The notes under the pieces were generated by a model. The model did no database searches. It was not told where the DNA came from and saw nothing but the letters and a program-made list of their open reading frames with translations. From Polyporus tsugae (lineage: Eukaryota > Basidiomycota > Agaricomycetes > Polyporales > Polyporaceae): a stretch of 64,000 nucleotides of DNA. Positions within the stretch are counted from its first letter, which is position 1; each line of letters begins with the position of its first letter. The DNA is taken from contig JAHRBS010000009.1 in the NCBI GenBank assembly GCA_024305745.1, positions 1 through 64,000 on the forward strand, in the 5' to 3' direction. Positions 22,649 to 35,793 of the stretch are shown here, one piece after another. The translations under genes were made by a program, and so were the position numbers.

Positions 22649-23061
22649 TTCCTGCAGCACCGCCGTGGCGACCTATAAGTCCTCTGAGTCTGAGGCCAAG
22701 TTCTCAGGAGAAACGGTCGAAGCTCCCCTCATCCAGCGTTCTTATGCCCGCATGGGAGCGCAAACTCAAATTCGCGGGACCGCGTCGGGCTATCGACGTC
22801 ATATCGTCGTGATCATGGGACGGGCCCGTGCAGAACACGTTCCCTCGCTATCGCGCTCTCAGGCTCAGGCTATAGTACTAGTACATATGGACTTCGGTAT
22901 CGTTCCTTCCCTTGTCGCGCGGGCGACATAGTTTGCGGTCTAAAAGAAGACGCGCGGACCGGCATAGGTCTACGATGAATTCCGATACACAGGGGCGGTG
23001 GGCTATTACGGTGTAGGTCAGTATCGGGTTTGCAGCCATGGGCGTCGAGATCAGTCACCTC
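22649..23061. other. Intergenic, no gene seen
   Basis: Spacer of 413 bp between the start of the LamB/YcsF gene and the stop of the first seven-helix gene, both on the minus strand. No feature recognised. Confidence 0.6.
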
Positions 23062-24722
23062 CTAGCTTTCAGTTCTGTCACGTTCTGCGCCGTCCTCGGA
23101 CGTGGCTTCGCTCAATTGCGCAGAATCGACCCGGTCGTAGGCAAATGCATGTTCATCAGAACGACGGAATGTGGACGCATGTCGTCCATCCGTCGTGCAA
23201 AGGACGTCAGTGGTGAGCTCCACGCGTACAGGGGACGGTCGGACTGTGGATATCGCAGGCATGGAGAACGCCAGGGACTGCTTCTCAATTTCGGACTTGT
23301 TGAGGGCGACGAGGATGATGATGAGCGTCGGATAGATGCCCTGGGGGAGACGTTCAGCATCTGGCGTCGCGGATATTGTGACGTGAGGCGGAGCTTACGA
23401 CGAATGCGACGAGGAACCCTTCTGTGAAGTATACCATTCCATTCAACCCATACGGTGATGAGGTGGTCCACGAGACCTGGGACGAGAGGACAAGTGCCTA
23501 TCAAATCTGTTCGCTCAGTAACAACTCAACCCCATAAATGGGAAGTACGCTACCCAGAGGATGCAGTATCCGACACCGGATTCGACCAGCAGCATGAGTG
23601 CACGCTGCACCCGAGTCACGCCCGGGACTCGAGCGAAGTGCTTCTTCGCGCGAATTCTGTGCTTCCTGTACCGTCCAAACTATCAGCACCCTAAATGCTA
23701 GTATAATGCTCGTGCTCACCAAGCTTTGTAACCCACAAGTAACGTCGCTACAACGTTCGAGAGGAGCGATAACCCGATGGCACTTAGCCCGAGGAAACTG
23801 CCGCCGAAAAATGCACCGTCCCCCGTGGGGTTGTCAAGGATGTCGGACAATATGAGTCTGGAGCATGGAACTTCCGAATCAAACGCGCCAAACACTGGTC
23901 GCTACGATGAGTGCAAAGTGCAGAGGAGATGAATAGAACCACCCAACCGAGAGTAGCAAGCAAGATGACGCAACAGGACACGAGGATAGGGCGGCTCTTG
24001 TTCCATAACACCCACACCCTCCACCACACGACAGCGTCCCCGAGGACGACCTATTAGGATTGCGATATGAGTGCATCTGAAGCTCAAGGTGGGGTCAGAA
24101 ACCCACATTAAACGAGAGCATCACAGTTCCAACACAGTCTTGAGTCGAGTCCCAACCTTCTCCAGAGAGAGACGGCTGGACAGCTCGGATCGTTGTGCAG
24201 TATGCAGGCACGTCTTCCCTGGACCAACGTAGAAAACAGTCCGAAGGTGGGATCCACGAAGATGTCCCGGCGAGGTCGCTTTTGACGATGTGCAATGACC
24301 GGAACTGGGTGACAAGCAACGCGACCCAGGAGATTAAAGTCGCGGCGTACATGGACGCAGTGATGTAGAGGAGCGTTCGTCGAAATCCCTTCCGGCCGTC
24401 TCGACTGCAAGGTAATGTGAGCATCAATATCCAGGCCCGGTGTTCAAACAAGGGAACCCACAGTTGTATTTTTGCAGCATACGCAGCGCAAGCAGTATGT
24501 ATCCCTTTGCATGTAGATGAGGGGACATATTCGGAAAAGGATGACTGGCCGCTCACCCATGGAGATAGTTGATAATACCGTCACGACCATCTGCATCTGT
24601 ACCTTGTCCAGCTCCTCACTGAGAGTGACCAACTCTGCCGACACTGCGCGGAGCGTATTGTATGGGATCGTGAAAGATGACGAAGGCCCGTCGAAAGACG
24701 ACGCGTTAAGTGTGACGGACAT
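23062..24722 (-). CDS. Seven-helix membrane protein, family member R1 (intact)
   Basis: Eight exons, 24722..24557, 24504..24462, 24404..24107, 24050..23948, 23894..23720, 23665..23554, 23476..23399 and 23340..23062, give 417 residues without interruption. Family hallmarks: a TM3 block reading GDAVVWWRVWVLW, a TM4 CVILLATLG, a TM5 LSNVVATLLVGYKAW, a cytosolic basic loop KHRIRAKKH, TM6 LMLLVESGVGYCILW and TM7 GIYPTLIIILVALNKS, then a hydrophilic tail of about 70 residues. Seven hydrophobic segments suggest a receptor-like topology, but there is no known ligand or function. Exon lengths 103 and 112 and all phases are the same as in members at 29615, 35794 and 60251, which supports the model. Confidence 0.88.
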
Positions 24723-25595
24723 TGTGAACTACGGTGGTCTTGATTGGGTGGTCTCGGCTGGGGAGGAAGGTCTGCGGGGAGCGAGGTTGAACTCCGAGCT
24801 AGATATTAAGCCATTAGCACAGGAGCGTAAGATCATCAATGGAAGCTGTCCAAGTTCAATGCAGGGGGAACGCCTTCTACAAGGGTGCACAGCGTGCTGA
24901 CGGGGGCGGTCCACGATCAGACAGGCAGCGCTGAACAACATCTTCTGTGGTGATACCACTCAACATCCGAAGATATGGAGAAACGCCAGACGGGGAGGGG
25001 AGTTTTGGGTGGGGCGAAGTCGAACGTCTATGGTGAGTTCCAGAGGAGTCTCAGAAGCTCCGTGGGAGTCGAGCCTGCCGTGGGATGCAGTTGCGGGACC
25101 TGGGCTACTCCGTCCCCAGTGGTGAGTGCGATCGAGTCTCTCCGAGTCTTCCGGATGGCGAGTTTCACTGCAGTAGATTATGATGAGCAGTTTGTATGGT
25201 GATAAGCCGGCCTGATTCCAGGTCCCCCGAGAATATCGAGAGAGAAGACTGTCCAAGCGCCGAACTTGAAATGCCACCGTCCTCGCCACTTGAAATCCGA
25301 GTCGTCGAGCTCGATCATTGGCATCGACACACTCGAGGAGAGGGGAGAAGAAATGCAAGTACAGTGGGAGTTGAAATACAGATAATAGGCATCCACTCGG
25401 AGCATATATGGGGTTCCTTGTTGGAGGACGGAGGTGCTCGAGGGTGAGACACGACGACGGCCCGGGTTGCAGCGCCCCCCAGGAACGAATGAATGCAGCT
25501 TGACGACGCACCGTCGCCCAGTGTCTAGAGGTCTTCGTCGCATCCGATCCGTTGTGCATCCTGGAACGAAGAAAGGCTGGCGATGCCCCGCAAGA
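24723..25595. other. Intergenic, no gene seen
   Basis: Minus-strand frames of up to 199 codons occur but overlap each other and show no family match. A short hydrophilic stretch containing ELDDSDFKWRGRW near 25300 is protein-like yet isolated. Confidence 0.5.
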
Positions 25596-27401
25596 TTAAG
25601 TACGCACAGAACGCGGAGCGTCGTTCCAACACGGTGAACCCAACTGAATGTGCCCGCCGCGACCCGATAACTCGGTGAGGTACATCAGACTTCCACAGAA
25701 GCAAGGGCTACCTGCGTGAAATGCGAACACCATAAGCAGCTGCCACCCGAGCGACGCTGTAACCAACCCTTCCCCTGGATGTACCTGCGACACCTTGAGC
25801 TCCTCTGTGGAGGGACCCCCCGTTGTCGTCCTCCCTCTGACCGTGTGCTTGAAATCTCCGACACCAACTTCTTGCATTTCGGCTTGACGAATGTCAGCTT
25901 GTATCTCCTCAACAGACCCGACGGTGACGGTGAGTGTCCGTAACGGCATGCGCGCAGGGCCGGGACCGCCGGGACTATCCTCGCGCTCAAAGCCCTGTTC
26001 GATCTGCGACCTGTTTAGTCCGACGAGGATGATTATGATGGTGGGATAGATTGCCTACAGCGCGGGACCATCGATCAGCGGTGGAACCGAGCGGGACAGG
26101 CAGGAGACGATAACACACTATGATCGGAACGAGGGTTCCAGTAATTACAACGCCATACACCTCCCAGAAACTGCTGTTGCCAGCATCGACGTCTGCGGTC
26201 TCGTACGTGCCAATCTGCCACACCACAACGATTGCCTGGCCAGATACTACTATATCAGTTTATGCGAGCGAGCAGAGGTTGCAAACACCGCACTTACCCA
26301 GATCGCACAGTAGAACGCGCCGGACTCGACGAGAAGGGAGAGGACGCGCTCCGTTTGGAGACCAAGCGAGCCTGCGATTACATGCTTCCGGATGAATCTT
26401 CTGGACACCCTATGCATGCATTCAGTCAGCATAACAACTTTGCTATACGCGCGGCGATGACGTACAACGCTTTGTACCCCACAAGAATGGTCGCCCAAAG
26501 GTTCGTAACGACAATGCGGACGCCGCGACCCCGTACGAGAATCCACTGTACAGGAATCCGGCCCCAAGCGCACCTGGGTCGGTTGTCCACCTGGAGTTCC
26601 GTTCGCAAGTGTACTTGATGTCCACCAAGCCTAAACCTGCGCAGCGAAGTCCGCCCATGCATGAGGCAGTTGAATGGCGCTGAACGATGACCGTGGTTGC
26701 TTACCAAAGGTCGCCAAAAGGAATGCAATACAGATGCCCCTGATGGTGCGACTGCCCTGCCAAAGGACGCACGCTCGCCAGCAGACGATCGCGTCCCCGA
26801 GTAAGATCTGTGCACCACCAAGTGAGTGAGTGACGAGGAATTCAGTGTGCGTAAAGGAATAAGGAAGACGAACATTGACCGATAGCGCGGCCGTACGCGC
26901 GCACTGTTGAGCGAGGCTGTAATCTTTGAACAGCGCGGCTCCAGGAGGCTCCAGGACCTGAAACGGAGGAAGCGGCCACAACGCCTTTGCCGAGTACAGG
27001 AGATTGTTGAGTATGGTGCTGTGCGTGGATAGGATCGTGTAGACGAAGTAGACTGTTGTCGAGGTGAACAGCGCAACCAGGGTCAGGGCGAGTACGATCG
27101 ATGGAATCCGGATTTTCCCAGTCGCTAGTGTTGTCAGGGGTGCATGGCAACGACAATGGTTCGGACACACTGGGTGAGGGCATACATAGAGGCGGCGCAT
27201 AGGGTCGTAAACACACCTAGATCAAACACCTCGATTCAGTGAGAAACGGACATGCGTGGACTCATTCATACCATGTAGAACGGTAGGTAACGCGGCCAAT
27301 ATGAGCGATTGCTGTATTGCATGGGCTTGGAAATTCCAGATATCCTCGTTGAAGGGAGCAGATGTTGGCGACTGACATTGGCCGCCGTTCGTCTGCGACA
27401 T
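25596..27401 (-). pseudogene. Seven-helix family member R3, frameshifted
   Basis: Starts at 27401 (M-S-Q-T-N-G). Exon 1 ends at 27272, exon 2 is 27216..27171 (46 nt, as in R4 and R8). TM2 reads PSIVLALTLVALFTSTTVYF, TM3 LGDAIVCWRACVLW, TM6 LSLLVESGAFYCAIW, then AIVVVWQIGTY and TM7 AIYPTIIIILVGLNRS, ending at 25596. Two lesions: at the exon 3 acceptor (about 27127) the frame is one base short compared with paralogs, and within TM5 (about 26500) a lost base changes the frame before TNLWATILVGYKA. Remaining splice sites look good. Two sequencing errors could in principle explain this, but decay is more likely given the neighbours. Confidence 0.8.
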
Positions 27402-29614
27402 GAGTGAGCGTATCTGGAGCCCGCTCGGGGTCTGGGCGTGGGCAGTCAGCGGAAGGGAACAGCTAAAGCAAGCAAGTGTATATACCTGCATGCTAACGTA
27501 CACGACTCGCTCCCGAAGATCTGAGCGGTGACCGAAAATGATTGAATTTAACCTGGGAGCAGCCGAAACAAGAAGGCTTTGTTCTTGGCTATATGATTGG
27601 TTACCAGTCAAATGCACAGCTATCACCGAATGGCGATGGTATAACAGATCCTACGTACCATCTGTGAGTCGGTATCCCGAGCTCTGGCTCCAGCCACGCC
27701 TTCGAAGACCATACTGCTCCTACTGCGAGGTCTCCCAAGTCTCAGCAGCTGGCCGGCTCCGAGTCGTCCCACGGTTCCTCGGAGCACCACGACCACAGCC
27801 GCGACTCCAGGCCCGCCACCATAGGAAACCGTCTACATTATCTGGATAGAATCGTAGGCAACAAGAATGTCAGGGACACACAGCCCTATCACGACATAAC
27901 AGAGCATTCCGTAGCCTTTCGTTCCCATGCGGCACATTGGCCAGTCCGATCGGAAGATGAAGAGACGCACATAATCGCCTTGAATACACGCGAGCCGGAG
28001 ACACTCCGTTCCGGCATCGTCCTTGGTTCATAGATGGGAAGAATAACGGTTGAGGGTTGAAAATCGAGATGCACTGCCAGTCGCGTTGGAGTCGACGACG
28101 AAAAAGCGCGAGATGAACGACGGAGTCCAAAGATATTGGGATAGAACCAGAGGTATAAGGGACGTACCACGAAGGTCGCGGGATACCGTACGTCGTATAA
28201 TTACTTCAAGTTGATACTGTGATGGGGCGAGCACGTCGACTTCGAACACCGTCACCTCCAGCGAGTTCGGAATGTGTACGAGGTGAGGCCGCGGGTAACA
28301 GGGTGCGGTCGAAGCTGTGTAGGAAGCTCGCTGGACTGGATGAGGGGATACCGGCAGGTGTAATTGTGGTGGAGGTGGAAAGGGCACTAGAGAAAGTCGG
28401 GGGAACATCCATATGGCTACAGAGCACTAAATACTAAATACTAAACACGGCCACTACTTACATGCCCTCCATACCGTTCCTGGTCGTGAGTACTACTTGA
28501 GAGACCAAGCGGGTTTCACACACGCACCATGAACAGCGCGACAACGCGTAATCCTTCCTATCCCCACTCCACTGTCCTCCCTTGTTCCAAAGTCCGTTCC
28601 ATGTTTCATAGGAGTCGTCTCTTCCTCCGAGGATCTTTGCCAGCAGAGGTAATCAGTTCCATAGATGTCGCCGAGGACTGCTTCTTGGCTAGTTGTAGCA
28701 ATTCTAAGTAGTTCAGCACAGGAATGGAGTGACTATTTCGACAGTGTGTGCCAGTGTTGCCGAGCAAGGAGGAAGTGCGAGACTGCGCTCGAGTACGAGT
28801 GAGAGAGCAAGGGGCGGCTTGGCCTGGGCTTGGCCACCTCCACAACCCAAGTTACAAGCGCTCATATCACCTGGAGCCTGGAGGCGCCGGCCCTGTTTGT
28901 CCTTGTTATGGTCTAGGTCCCGGCGGGCAGGGCTCTGTCAAATCCTCGGAGCAAGTTACTATCATCTTCCACGATTCTATTTGACTCAACACTGTACTTG
29001 AATCTGGCGGATGAGCCACAGTAGCTGTGAGCTGAGAGGACTGCCGTGGTGACGAGGCATCGCCTCCACTGAGCCGAGTAAAGCATGGGGTTTATCGAGA
29101 CCAACAATCACAATACACGTCAACGCCGTCACCTCTGCAAGATGCCCATAACAAATTTCCTAGACATGGGATAGACATGGCCATTGTGAGTCGTTGTACT
29201 TACTTTTACTACCCGTCTCTCCAGCTTCTTTGATGTGGCACAAAGGCCAGTTCACCCAACAGCTTCGTGATCATCCACCCTGCAGCCTAAAGCAGCGCTC
29301 CATCTCCCTCACCCTAAAATCTGGCGGAGCGTGATACAGGTACATCCGTTTCTATAAGGATGGGTTTTCCAACCTGGGCTCCAGGAAGGATCTCTCGCTG
29401 CAGCAGCTCTGATGCAAACTGCCAGGTCAAAGCACTGCCGGTGAACGCCACATCGGAAAGACGTCTCTGATAAATACCGTTATTGTGACATGGTAAGGTA
29501 TCGCCACCTTCGAGTATATATATGTATGGAGGCTCGTTTGTGTCCGAGCGATATCACTCACGACTCCCTAGCTATAGACGGTCCACCCACACCTTTCCCT
29601 AACATTCCTGCAAC
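27402..29614. other. No gene supported (2.2 kb)
   Basis: Overlapping frames on both strands (longest about 126 codons at 28408-28028, minus) lack domains, paralogs in the window, or convincing intron structure. The right end is the promoter of R4. Confidence 0.5.
29515..29526 (+). promoter_or_regulatory. Candidate TATA box of R4
   Basis: TATATATATGTA lies about 90-100 bp before the ATG at 29615, with no ATG between, which is a usual distance for a fungal core promoter. Confidence 0.45.
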
Positions 29615-31360
29615 ATGACTCAGGCGACGGATTACCAGTGTCCAGCTCCGTCCGCGAAATTTAACGAAGATGTCTATCAGACCTTATTCCAGCGGATGGA
29701 AGAACGATTTGCGTCAGTTGGCTTACTCGGGGGCCTTTACGGTATGGGATACCTACGACCGTTACACGTTTCTTCGGTCCACTGACATATGTTACCCAGG
29801 TGTGCTCACCGTCCTTTCGGTGCTATCCGTGTATGCTCTCACACAGTACGTCCTTTCTAGTATCCAAAATCGTTCATAAATACGGTATCGCCATTAACAC
29901 CTTGCGCGACACAACCCCAGACGTAGCGGCCGCATCCAGCCAACCGCGATTGTCCTTTGCCTCACACTCCTCGCGCTTTTCACGTCCACGACAATACACA
30001 TGATCACCTCCATTCTCTCGTGGCAGTCCGACTTTGCTACAGCGCTCATCTGGTCTGGGCGCATAATTTGGTCATATGACAAATACATCAACTTCCAGAT
30101 CCCCCTCCAGAACGTGATCGGAGCGTACTCTGAACAGTTCCAAGGTTGTGCTAGTACTGCCGCACTCACAATCAATGTTAGGTTACCACCAGTATCTCGG
30201 TTGAGTTTTTCTGAGTCACCTTGTCGAACACAGGTCATAATTGGCGACGCCATCGTGTGCTGGAGAGCGTGCGTTGTCTGGCAGAACAACCGCGTCGTCT
30301 TGGCCGTCTGCGGTGTTTTCTTGCTGGCCACGTTTGGTAAGTGCCTCGTGCTGTTCCGAGTCAGTTTCCACCTCCAAGCACTGTCTCATCTCATGTCGTC
30401 TCAGCCCTAGGGGCAATCGACACGACTTTGAGCTGCAATGTGCACCTCCATTGGTCACGAACACTCTTTAACGTCCCCGTCGCCGGCGCCATGTACAAGG
30501 GGTTCCCAGCCGGGATCGCCGCATGCGTTCTCTCTCTCACCACGAACCTTCTCGCCACGCTCCTCGTGGGCTGCAAGGCATGGTGCGTCCCCTCGCCCTC
30601 CCCCTGCTGTGAGCGCTCCACATATGCAACTGATATGCTTTCCCGGATATTTGCTTAGGGGGTCGAGGAAACGCCTGCGCAGATATTTCGTGGGCGGGCC
30701 CGTAGCCTCCCAGGTGGAAAAGCTCTTCTCACTTCTCATCGAGTCCGGAGCCATCTACTGCGCCTTATGGGTGAGCCCTGAACCTCATTTCATTCAAGTG
30801 TCTGCCCGCCGCTGCCGTCTCACGGTCGTACGCCACCACTGGCAAGCGAGCATCATCTGACTGAGTTTGCGTGGCCTACAGGCTGTCATCGTGGCTTTCC
30901 AGCTCGCCATGGAACTCCCGGCGCCACGGCCGTCACAAGTGAAAGACATGTTCGCGTCCGTAGTCGGCGTCTTCCTGGACGCCGCCCTCGTTCCTCTCAT
31001 CGTATGTGCCGCCGCTGTCGTGTTCACCTGTTCCTCATTCCATTTAATCGCTCACCAAGATGGCCATCCCAGGCGATCTATCCTACTGTCATCATCGTCT
31101 TCGTGGCGCTTCGCAGGTCGCACGTCGAGAAAGCGCTCACTCATCAAAACCAGTCCGTCCCGACGCCCCACCTCTCTCTCGCTATCGACACCATCGCGGC
31201 GACCAGCCGCCATGATGGCGGGATGTCGTCTCCGGGGACCTCGGGTGTGTGGGCCATGCCAGTGAATGCACAGGATGGAGATGATTCAGAAGACGCGCCG
31301 AGTGCTACGCGCGGGAGCGAGGACCAGCACTCCAAATCGAAGATGGAAGGAATCATCTGA
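29615..31360 (+). CDS. Seven-helix membrane protein, family member R4 (intact)
   Basis: Eight exons, 29615..29741, 29800..29845, 29927..30176, 30234..30336, 30405..30582, 30659..30770, 30882..31001 and 31073..31360, give 407 residues. Helices by eye: SVGLLGGLYGVLTVLSVLSVY (TM1), AIVLCLTLLALFTSTT (TM2), ALTINVIIGDAIVCWRACVV (TM3), LAVCGVFLLATFGALGAI (TM4), AACVLSLTTNLLATLLVG (TM5), LFSLLIESGAIYCALWAVIV (TM6), VFLDAALVPLIAIYPTVIIV (TM7). The C-terminal tail of about 85 residues is Ser/Asp-rich and ends K-M-E-G-I-I. No signal peptide. Resembles hypothetical receptor-like proteins common in Agaricomycetes; function unknown. Best-supported member and useful as reference for the family. Confidence 0.9.
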
Positions 31361-31549
31361 TGGTTGTTTGTAGTACGATTCACCACCCTGTATCAAACAT
31401 CGAACTCCAAATCGTACTGACTGCCAGTGTGTCGGAGGTGGATGTGATTTTGTGTCCATGCGAATGGACTTCCCAGCAAACGAGCTACGAATCTGGTGTG
31501 TCCGAACGAACGAGACCACCGGTCATCATTAAAACCATCCTCAGTCTCA

Positions 31550-31990
31550 TAATTCACCACCTGGAAGTTCTGGGAGCTGTCTCACGGCTGCTGCAGTGCG
31601 ACGGCAACCTCCTCGACACCCTTAGGCCGTTAGGTACTTCTCCCGAAGTATGCACGAGAACCGACACCCTGTACTGGGGCCCGACTCGGCACGCGGTGGA
31701 TGTCCCTGACTCTCTGGCTCCGTCGTATATCGACATCCCCGGGAGCGCTATCGACCACCGGAGGGCGGCTCTTGTCCGCGGCCGTGCCGACATGGGGCCA
31801 GAGGGGAAGATGGTCGTCCTCGTTGGCGTCGCTTGGCGGGGCGTGCGTGTCCATTGTCTTCGTCCTCGCGCGCGACTATCATAACCGGCATCATGATTTT
31901 GGCCAGCTTAGGTCCCCGAGTCCGAGCGGCGCCGCATCCAGGGAACACCTCGGTCTACGATGTGAGATATGGGGATCGGAGGGCTCAGGC
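31550..31990. repeat. Duplicated non-genic segment (copy at 41600-41930)
   Basis: Shares blocks with 41600-41930 in the same orientation: TCTCTGGCTCCGTCGTATATCG versus TCTCTGAAACCGTCACGTATCG, followed by GACATCCC, and GAAGATGGTCGTCCTCGTTGGC versus GAAGATGGTCGGGCCGTCCTCG, both continuing into TTGGCGTCGCT. It lies just behind an intact seven-helix gene as the other copy lies behind a decayed one. It may be a relic of a member's C-terminal exon, read on the minus strand. Confidence 0.5.
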
Positions 31991-32761
31991 TGAGGTGTCG
32001 GTCCCATGCACGGTAGTCCTTGGATGACCGTTCGAATGACTCGAACGAGAGGTCGACGCTGAGAGGAATATGGAGGGAGTGGCAGGAACACGAGTGCTGT
32101 TTTGCTTTACATTTGTCATTACATACCTTGCGTCCGAGGCTTAACCACTCGAGCACCCCTGGTCGCCGAACTGCGTGTCCTGTCCGGCTCAACTGTACGG
32201 ACATCAGGCCTGTTGCGTCCGTAGTACATGCAGACGTCCGAGTGAGCAGATGCGCATGCATATGTATTCTGCACTATATACCATGTACTTAGTAAGGACG
32301 TATGCCGCCAATGCGTATTCGACTGGGTGTTGCTTATAATCTCGGGAGGGCTGGGGACGAACATCTAGACTCACGTCTACTCGATCTAGCCCACTCACGA
32401 GTGCTGAGCACACATCGAGACCTCTCAAGCGAGCACGAGACAGATGACGAGGCAATCGGACTCGGAGACAACCACAGTTCGCCAGCCGCGGATGAACGGC
32501 ATCGAGAACAAATTTGGGCTTATGGAGTTGCGTATCGTGATTTATGTGGGACGGCGCCAGTTCTCGCCTGGGGATGGGATGAGCCTGCGGAAATATTGGG
32601 GATCATGTAAACTCACGAATGATCTCGTCGTCGCGTGGCCGGCGGCGAAGCGAAGGAAAAGGTGTAGGCAATGAGCAGTCATGTCTATTTCACGGAAATG
32701 CAAGCTCGTGATGTAGTAAGTATATGGGCGCCGCCGTGCGAATGCTGCCGCGGACATGTTA

Positions 32762-34358
32762 CTAGACAACGTCGTTAACAACGCTTGTGTGTCCCGCACT
32801 CGTCGACGACTCCTGTGCATCACGATCGCTGGCCGGTATTCCATCGATAGTGTCCTCCGCGTCCACTTCAGCAGAACTATGGAACACGGAGTGATGGAAG
32901 ATGACAGTGCTCCTTGTACCTCCTTGAGCCGGACCGACACCCCGTCCACGGGCTTGCCAATGGACTTGTGACAGCCCCCCGTTGTCGATGGGCGATCGTT
33001 TGAGTGCTACCAGAAAGATGATGATGGTGGGGTAGATGGCCTGGAGAAAGTGCATGAGAACTCAAATGATGCTGTGCGTTGAGAGACAGTATAGATCCAG
33101 AGGCCGAGGCCTACCCTGAGAGGTATGAGGCACCCGTAGATGTAGTAATGGTACACTCGGATGAACGCTTGCGAGGGCACACGGTCTATCTGTGCGACGA
33201 AGACGAATATCTGGATCTTCATTGTCAGTGAACTGATCGGGACCCACTACCACTGCGGCGATGGTTACCGTAAATGCGCAGGAAATGCTGCCCGACTCTA
33301 CGAGCAATGCGAGCGCCTCGAAAACCTGGGACTTGATTCCGGCTTCGGCAAAGTATTTCTTCACAAGCTGCCTGTGTTCCCTGTTTGATTTCATGTACAG
33401 TGATGCTTAGTGTAGTGTCGGAAGGCCAGGAAAGTAGTGTTACAGGCACACACCATGCCTTGTAGGCGATCAGAGAAGTCGCCAGGACATTTGTGCCGAG
33501 GGATAAACCGCCAAACACCGGGGTGTATGCGTTGGATCCCTCCAAAAAGGCGATGTCTGTCGTCTGGATGAAGTGCGGATTGTCAAGCCCGATTATTGCG
33601 AAAACAGTTGGGGAATCAGACGGTGGGGTGAGGATACCAGCATGAACGATTGGGACATACCCAAAGTAAGAGCCAGAAGAATCAATCCAGTGCAACAGAT
33701 GACTTTTGTCCGCCAGATGATGCACACTCGCCACCATACGATCGCATCCCCAATGATGACCTGTGGTGTCGAGATGAGACGGTTGTTCCGTTGCCGTTCC
33801 CAATAGTCGCACTTACATTGATCCCGAGTGCGATCACCGCCATCCAGAATTGGGTGTGGAGCGCACGATCCAATGCAGCGATCTCCTGACGGGGCCCGCC
33901 GTCAGAGCATGGAGAGAAGAAGCCGTCCGTCGCCCACAAGAGGACATGATTCGCGGTAGAACGATTCCATACGAGTGCGGCCATGTACATCCCCGTGGAT
34001 ATGTACAGCAGTATAATGCTGACGAGGAGTACCCTGGCATTGGTTCGTGCGAGTCATTCTCGACGGCTGCGCATGCCTTGAGCCATTGGTGTAAATCACA
34101 TCGAAGAAACGAGTTCGTTCTGACCTGAGAAAGTATATGGAACTAAAGAAAAGAACCGACAAGGCACCTAAAATTCTGTGAGAATACCGAATGGGGGACT
34201 CGGAATTAGGGCTCCTCACCAAACAATAGGCTTGCGAGCGAGAACTTGACCATCGTGTCTCCTGCGTTGATACTTGATTCCAGTATGATGTCCAGCGCGG
34301 GGTCGTTGACAGGCTGGATTGCACACAATGCGGGTACCGTAGAGTTATCCAGAGACAT
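32762..34358 (-). pseudogene. Seven-helix family member R5, with a lost splice acceptor
   Basis: Starts at 34358 (M-S-L-D-N-S-T-V), exon 1 to 34220, then exons with GALSVLFFSSIYFL (TM1), VLLVSIILLYISTGMYMA (TM2), FWMAVIALGIN and VIIGDAIVWWRVCIIW (TM3), LSLGTNVLATSLIAYKAW (TM5), ALALLVESGSISCAF (TM6) and AIYPTIIIFLVALKRS (TM7), ending at 32762. Every junction but one follows the family pattern. At intron 4 the expected acceptor reads CGCAA instead of CGCAG (about 33599-33595), and no alternative AG restores the frame. If the reading is right, most transcripts would be mis-spliced. The rest is free of stops, so loss is recent, or the base is an error. Confidence 0.75.
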
Positions 34359-35793
34359 TGCAGGTGAAAGACAGGGTAGGGGGGTTGGGGGGCTTGTCGT
34401 GGCACGCGCTTTCCTACATAAACTCCTTCAACCAGGCAGCGTCCAGCCGGAAGAGAGTAAGTAGGAGAAGAACCGCCATCTGTCGGCACGTATACACCTC
34501 CGAAACTTACCATCAACCAGTCAAGTGCCATGCCACTTCGCAAGAAGGCCTGCCGTAGGTGTTGCCAAAGACTAGAGTGCCAGAAGGCGCGCGACTGCGT
34601 CAGCCTCATGGTCACGTCCATGCTTGTCGACCACAGGTCAATGCTCAGGGATGCTCGAACACCCAACCTTCATGCGACAGAGGACAGAAGGGTGAGCTGA
34701 ATGTTGATATTCGTATCCGAAGTTCCACAGCTGCAGGATATGCGCACTGGTTTGAGTCCGACAGCGAGCATAAACTGGAATGTTGATAGGGAAATTGGTC
34801 ATTAGCGACCTTGAGATTACGACGCAGTCCAGAAAGCACCCACCTACTTGACGTCATCGAACTGGCGCAACCCGAAAGGAACGGCACCGGCGGCGCTGCG
34901 GCTGAGTCAAGCTTGAGTACTTGAGTGGGCCAAGCGACACATGCACTGAACTAGCATCTCCTTGCAAGATACGTGTCGACCTCGATCTGTAAAAAATGTT
35001 TCGCCCACGGCCTCTTGAGAATTCTGGCAGGGTGCACGACCATGCATGTGGACAGAGGTTGTGAAAGACATTTTAGGAGAGAAGGTTGCACATATGCGCA
35101 CGCCGTGCGCACGTTCAAGTTGCATTGTGTAACGACAAGTCCTATGGCGCCACAATGTAAATAGGGACACACAAACATTCTCATGGGCGCCGGCGCACGC
35201 CACCTGCACGCGCCACCCACCCTCCCTGACATTCTCATCTGAGTCTCACTGCGGGCTGAAATGACTGCTTCGTTGTTTTATGGGCCGAGGTTCTATGTAG
35301 CTTTTCCAAGCCGCACACTAAAGCTCTCGGACACGGCGACATACACGCTTACCGATTGGTCGACTTATAGCTCTCATCCACTCCTTGGATCGCACACTAT
35401 TTCGTCGCTGGGACGGCAGACATGACTATGCAGCCCATCACGTGTAACTACTATCAGAACAGCTTCTGGGACATCTTCGACGTCCGCATTCAAGTTAACG
35501 TCGCCCCCGGTGCCCATGATCGCGGTGCGTCCCTTCCGCCGGAAGCCTGAGGGCCGCCAGACTCAATCCCAAGAGTACCTTGCGGCGTGCAGACCCCCGG
35601 CGCCACCCGGATGGCTCCCAATGAACTTGAACACCGCCTACCAGGTTCGTTTCCGTGCATGTTCTGGTGGAAGACAGCGGCGGAATGATGCTTGGTAGAT
35701 CTCTGGCGGGTGAATGTAGAAAACAAACCTCGCCCCCCGTCTTCCGCGTTTCCACCCTTCCTCCCCTCTTCCGAGGTGTGCAGGCACACTACT
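34359..35793. other. Divergent promoter region, no gene seen
   Basis: 1.4 kb between R5 (-) and R6 (+). Contains the promoters of both. Frames at 34907-35238 (minus) and 35490-35928 show no recognisable protein; part of the frame from 35692 is the true first exon of R6. Confidence 0.5.

Noticed and set aside
27538..28408. Possible gene behind R3 on either strand
   Set aside because: Frames are short, unconnected by splice sites and without similarity to anything recognised.
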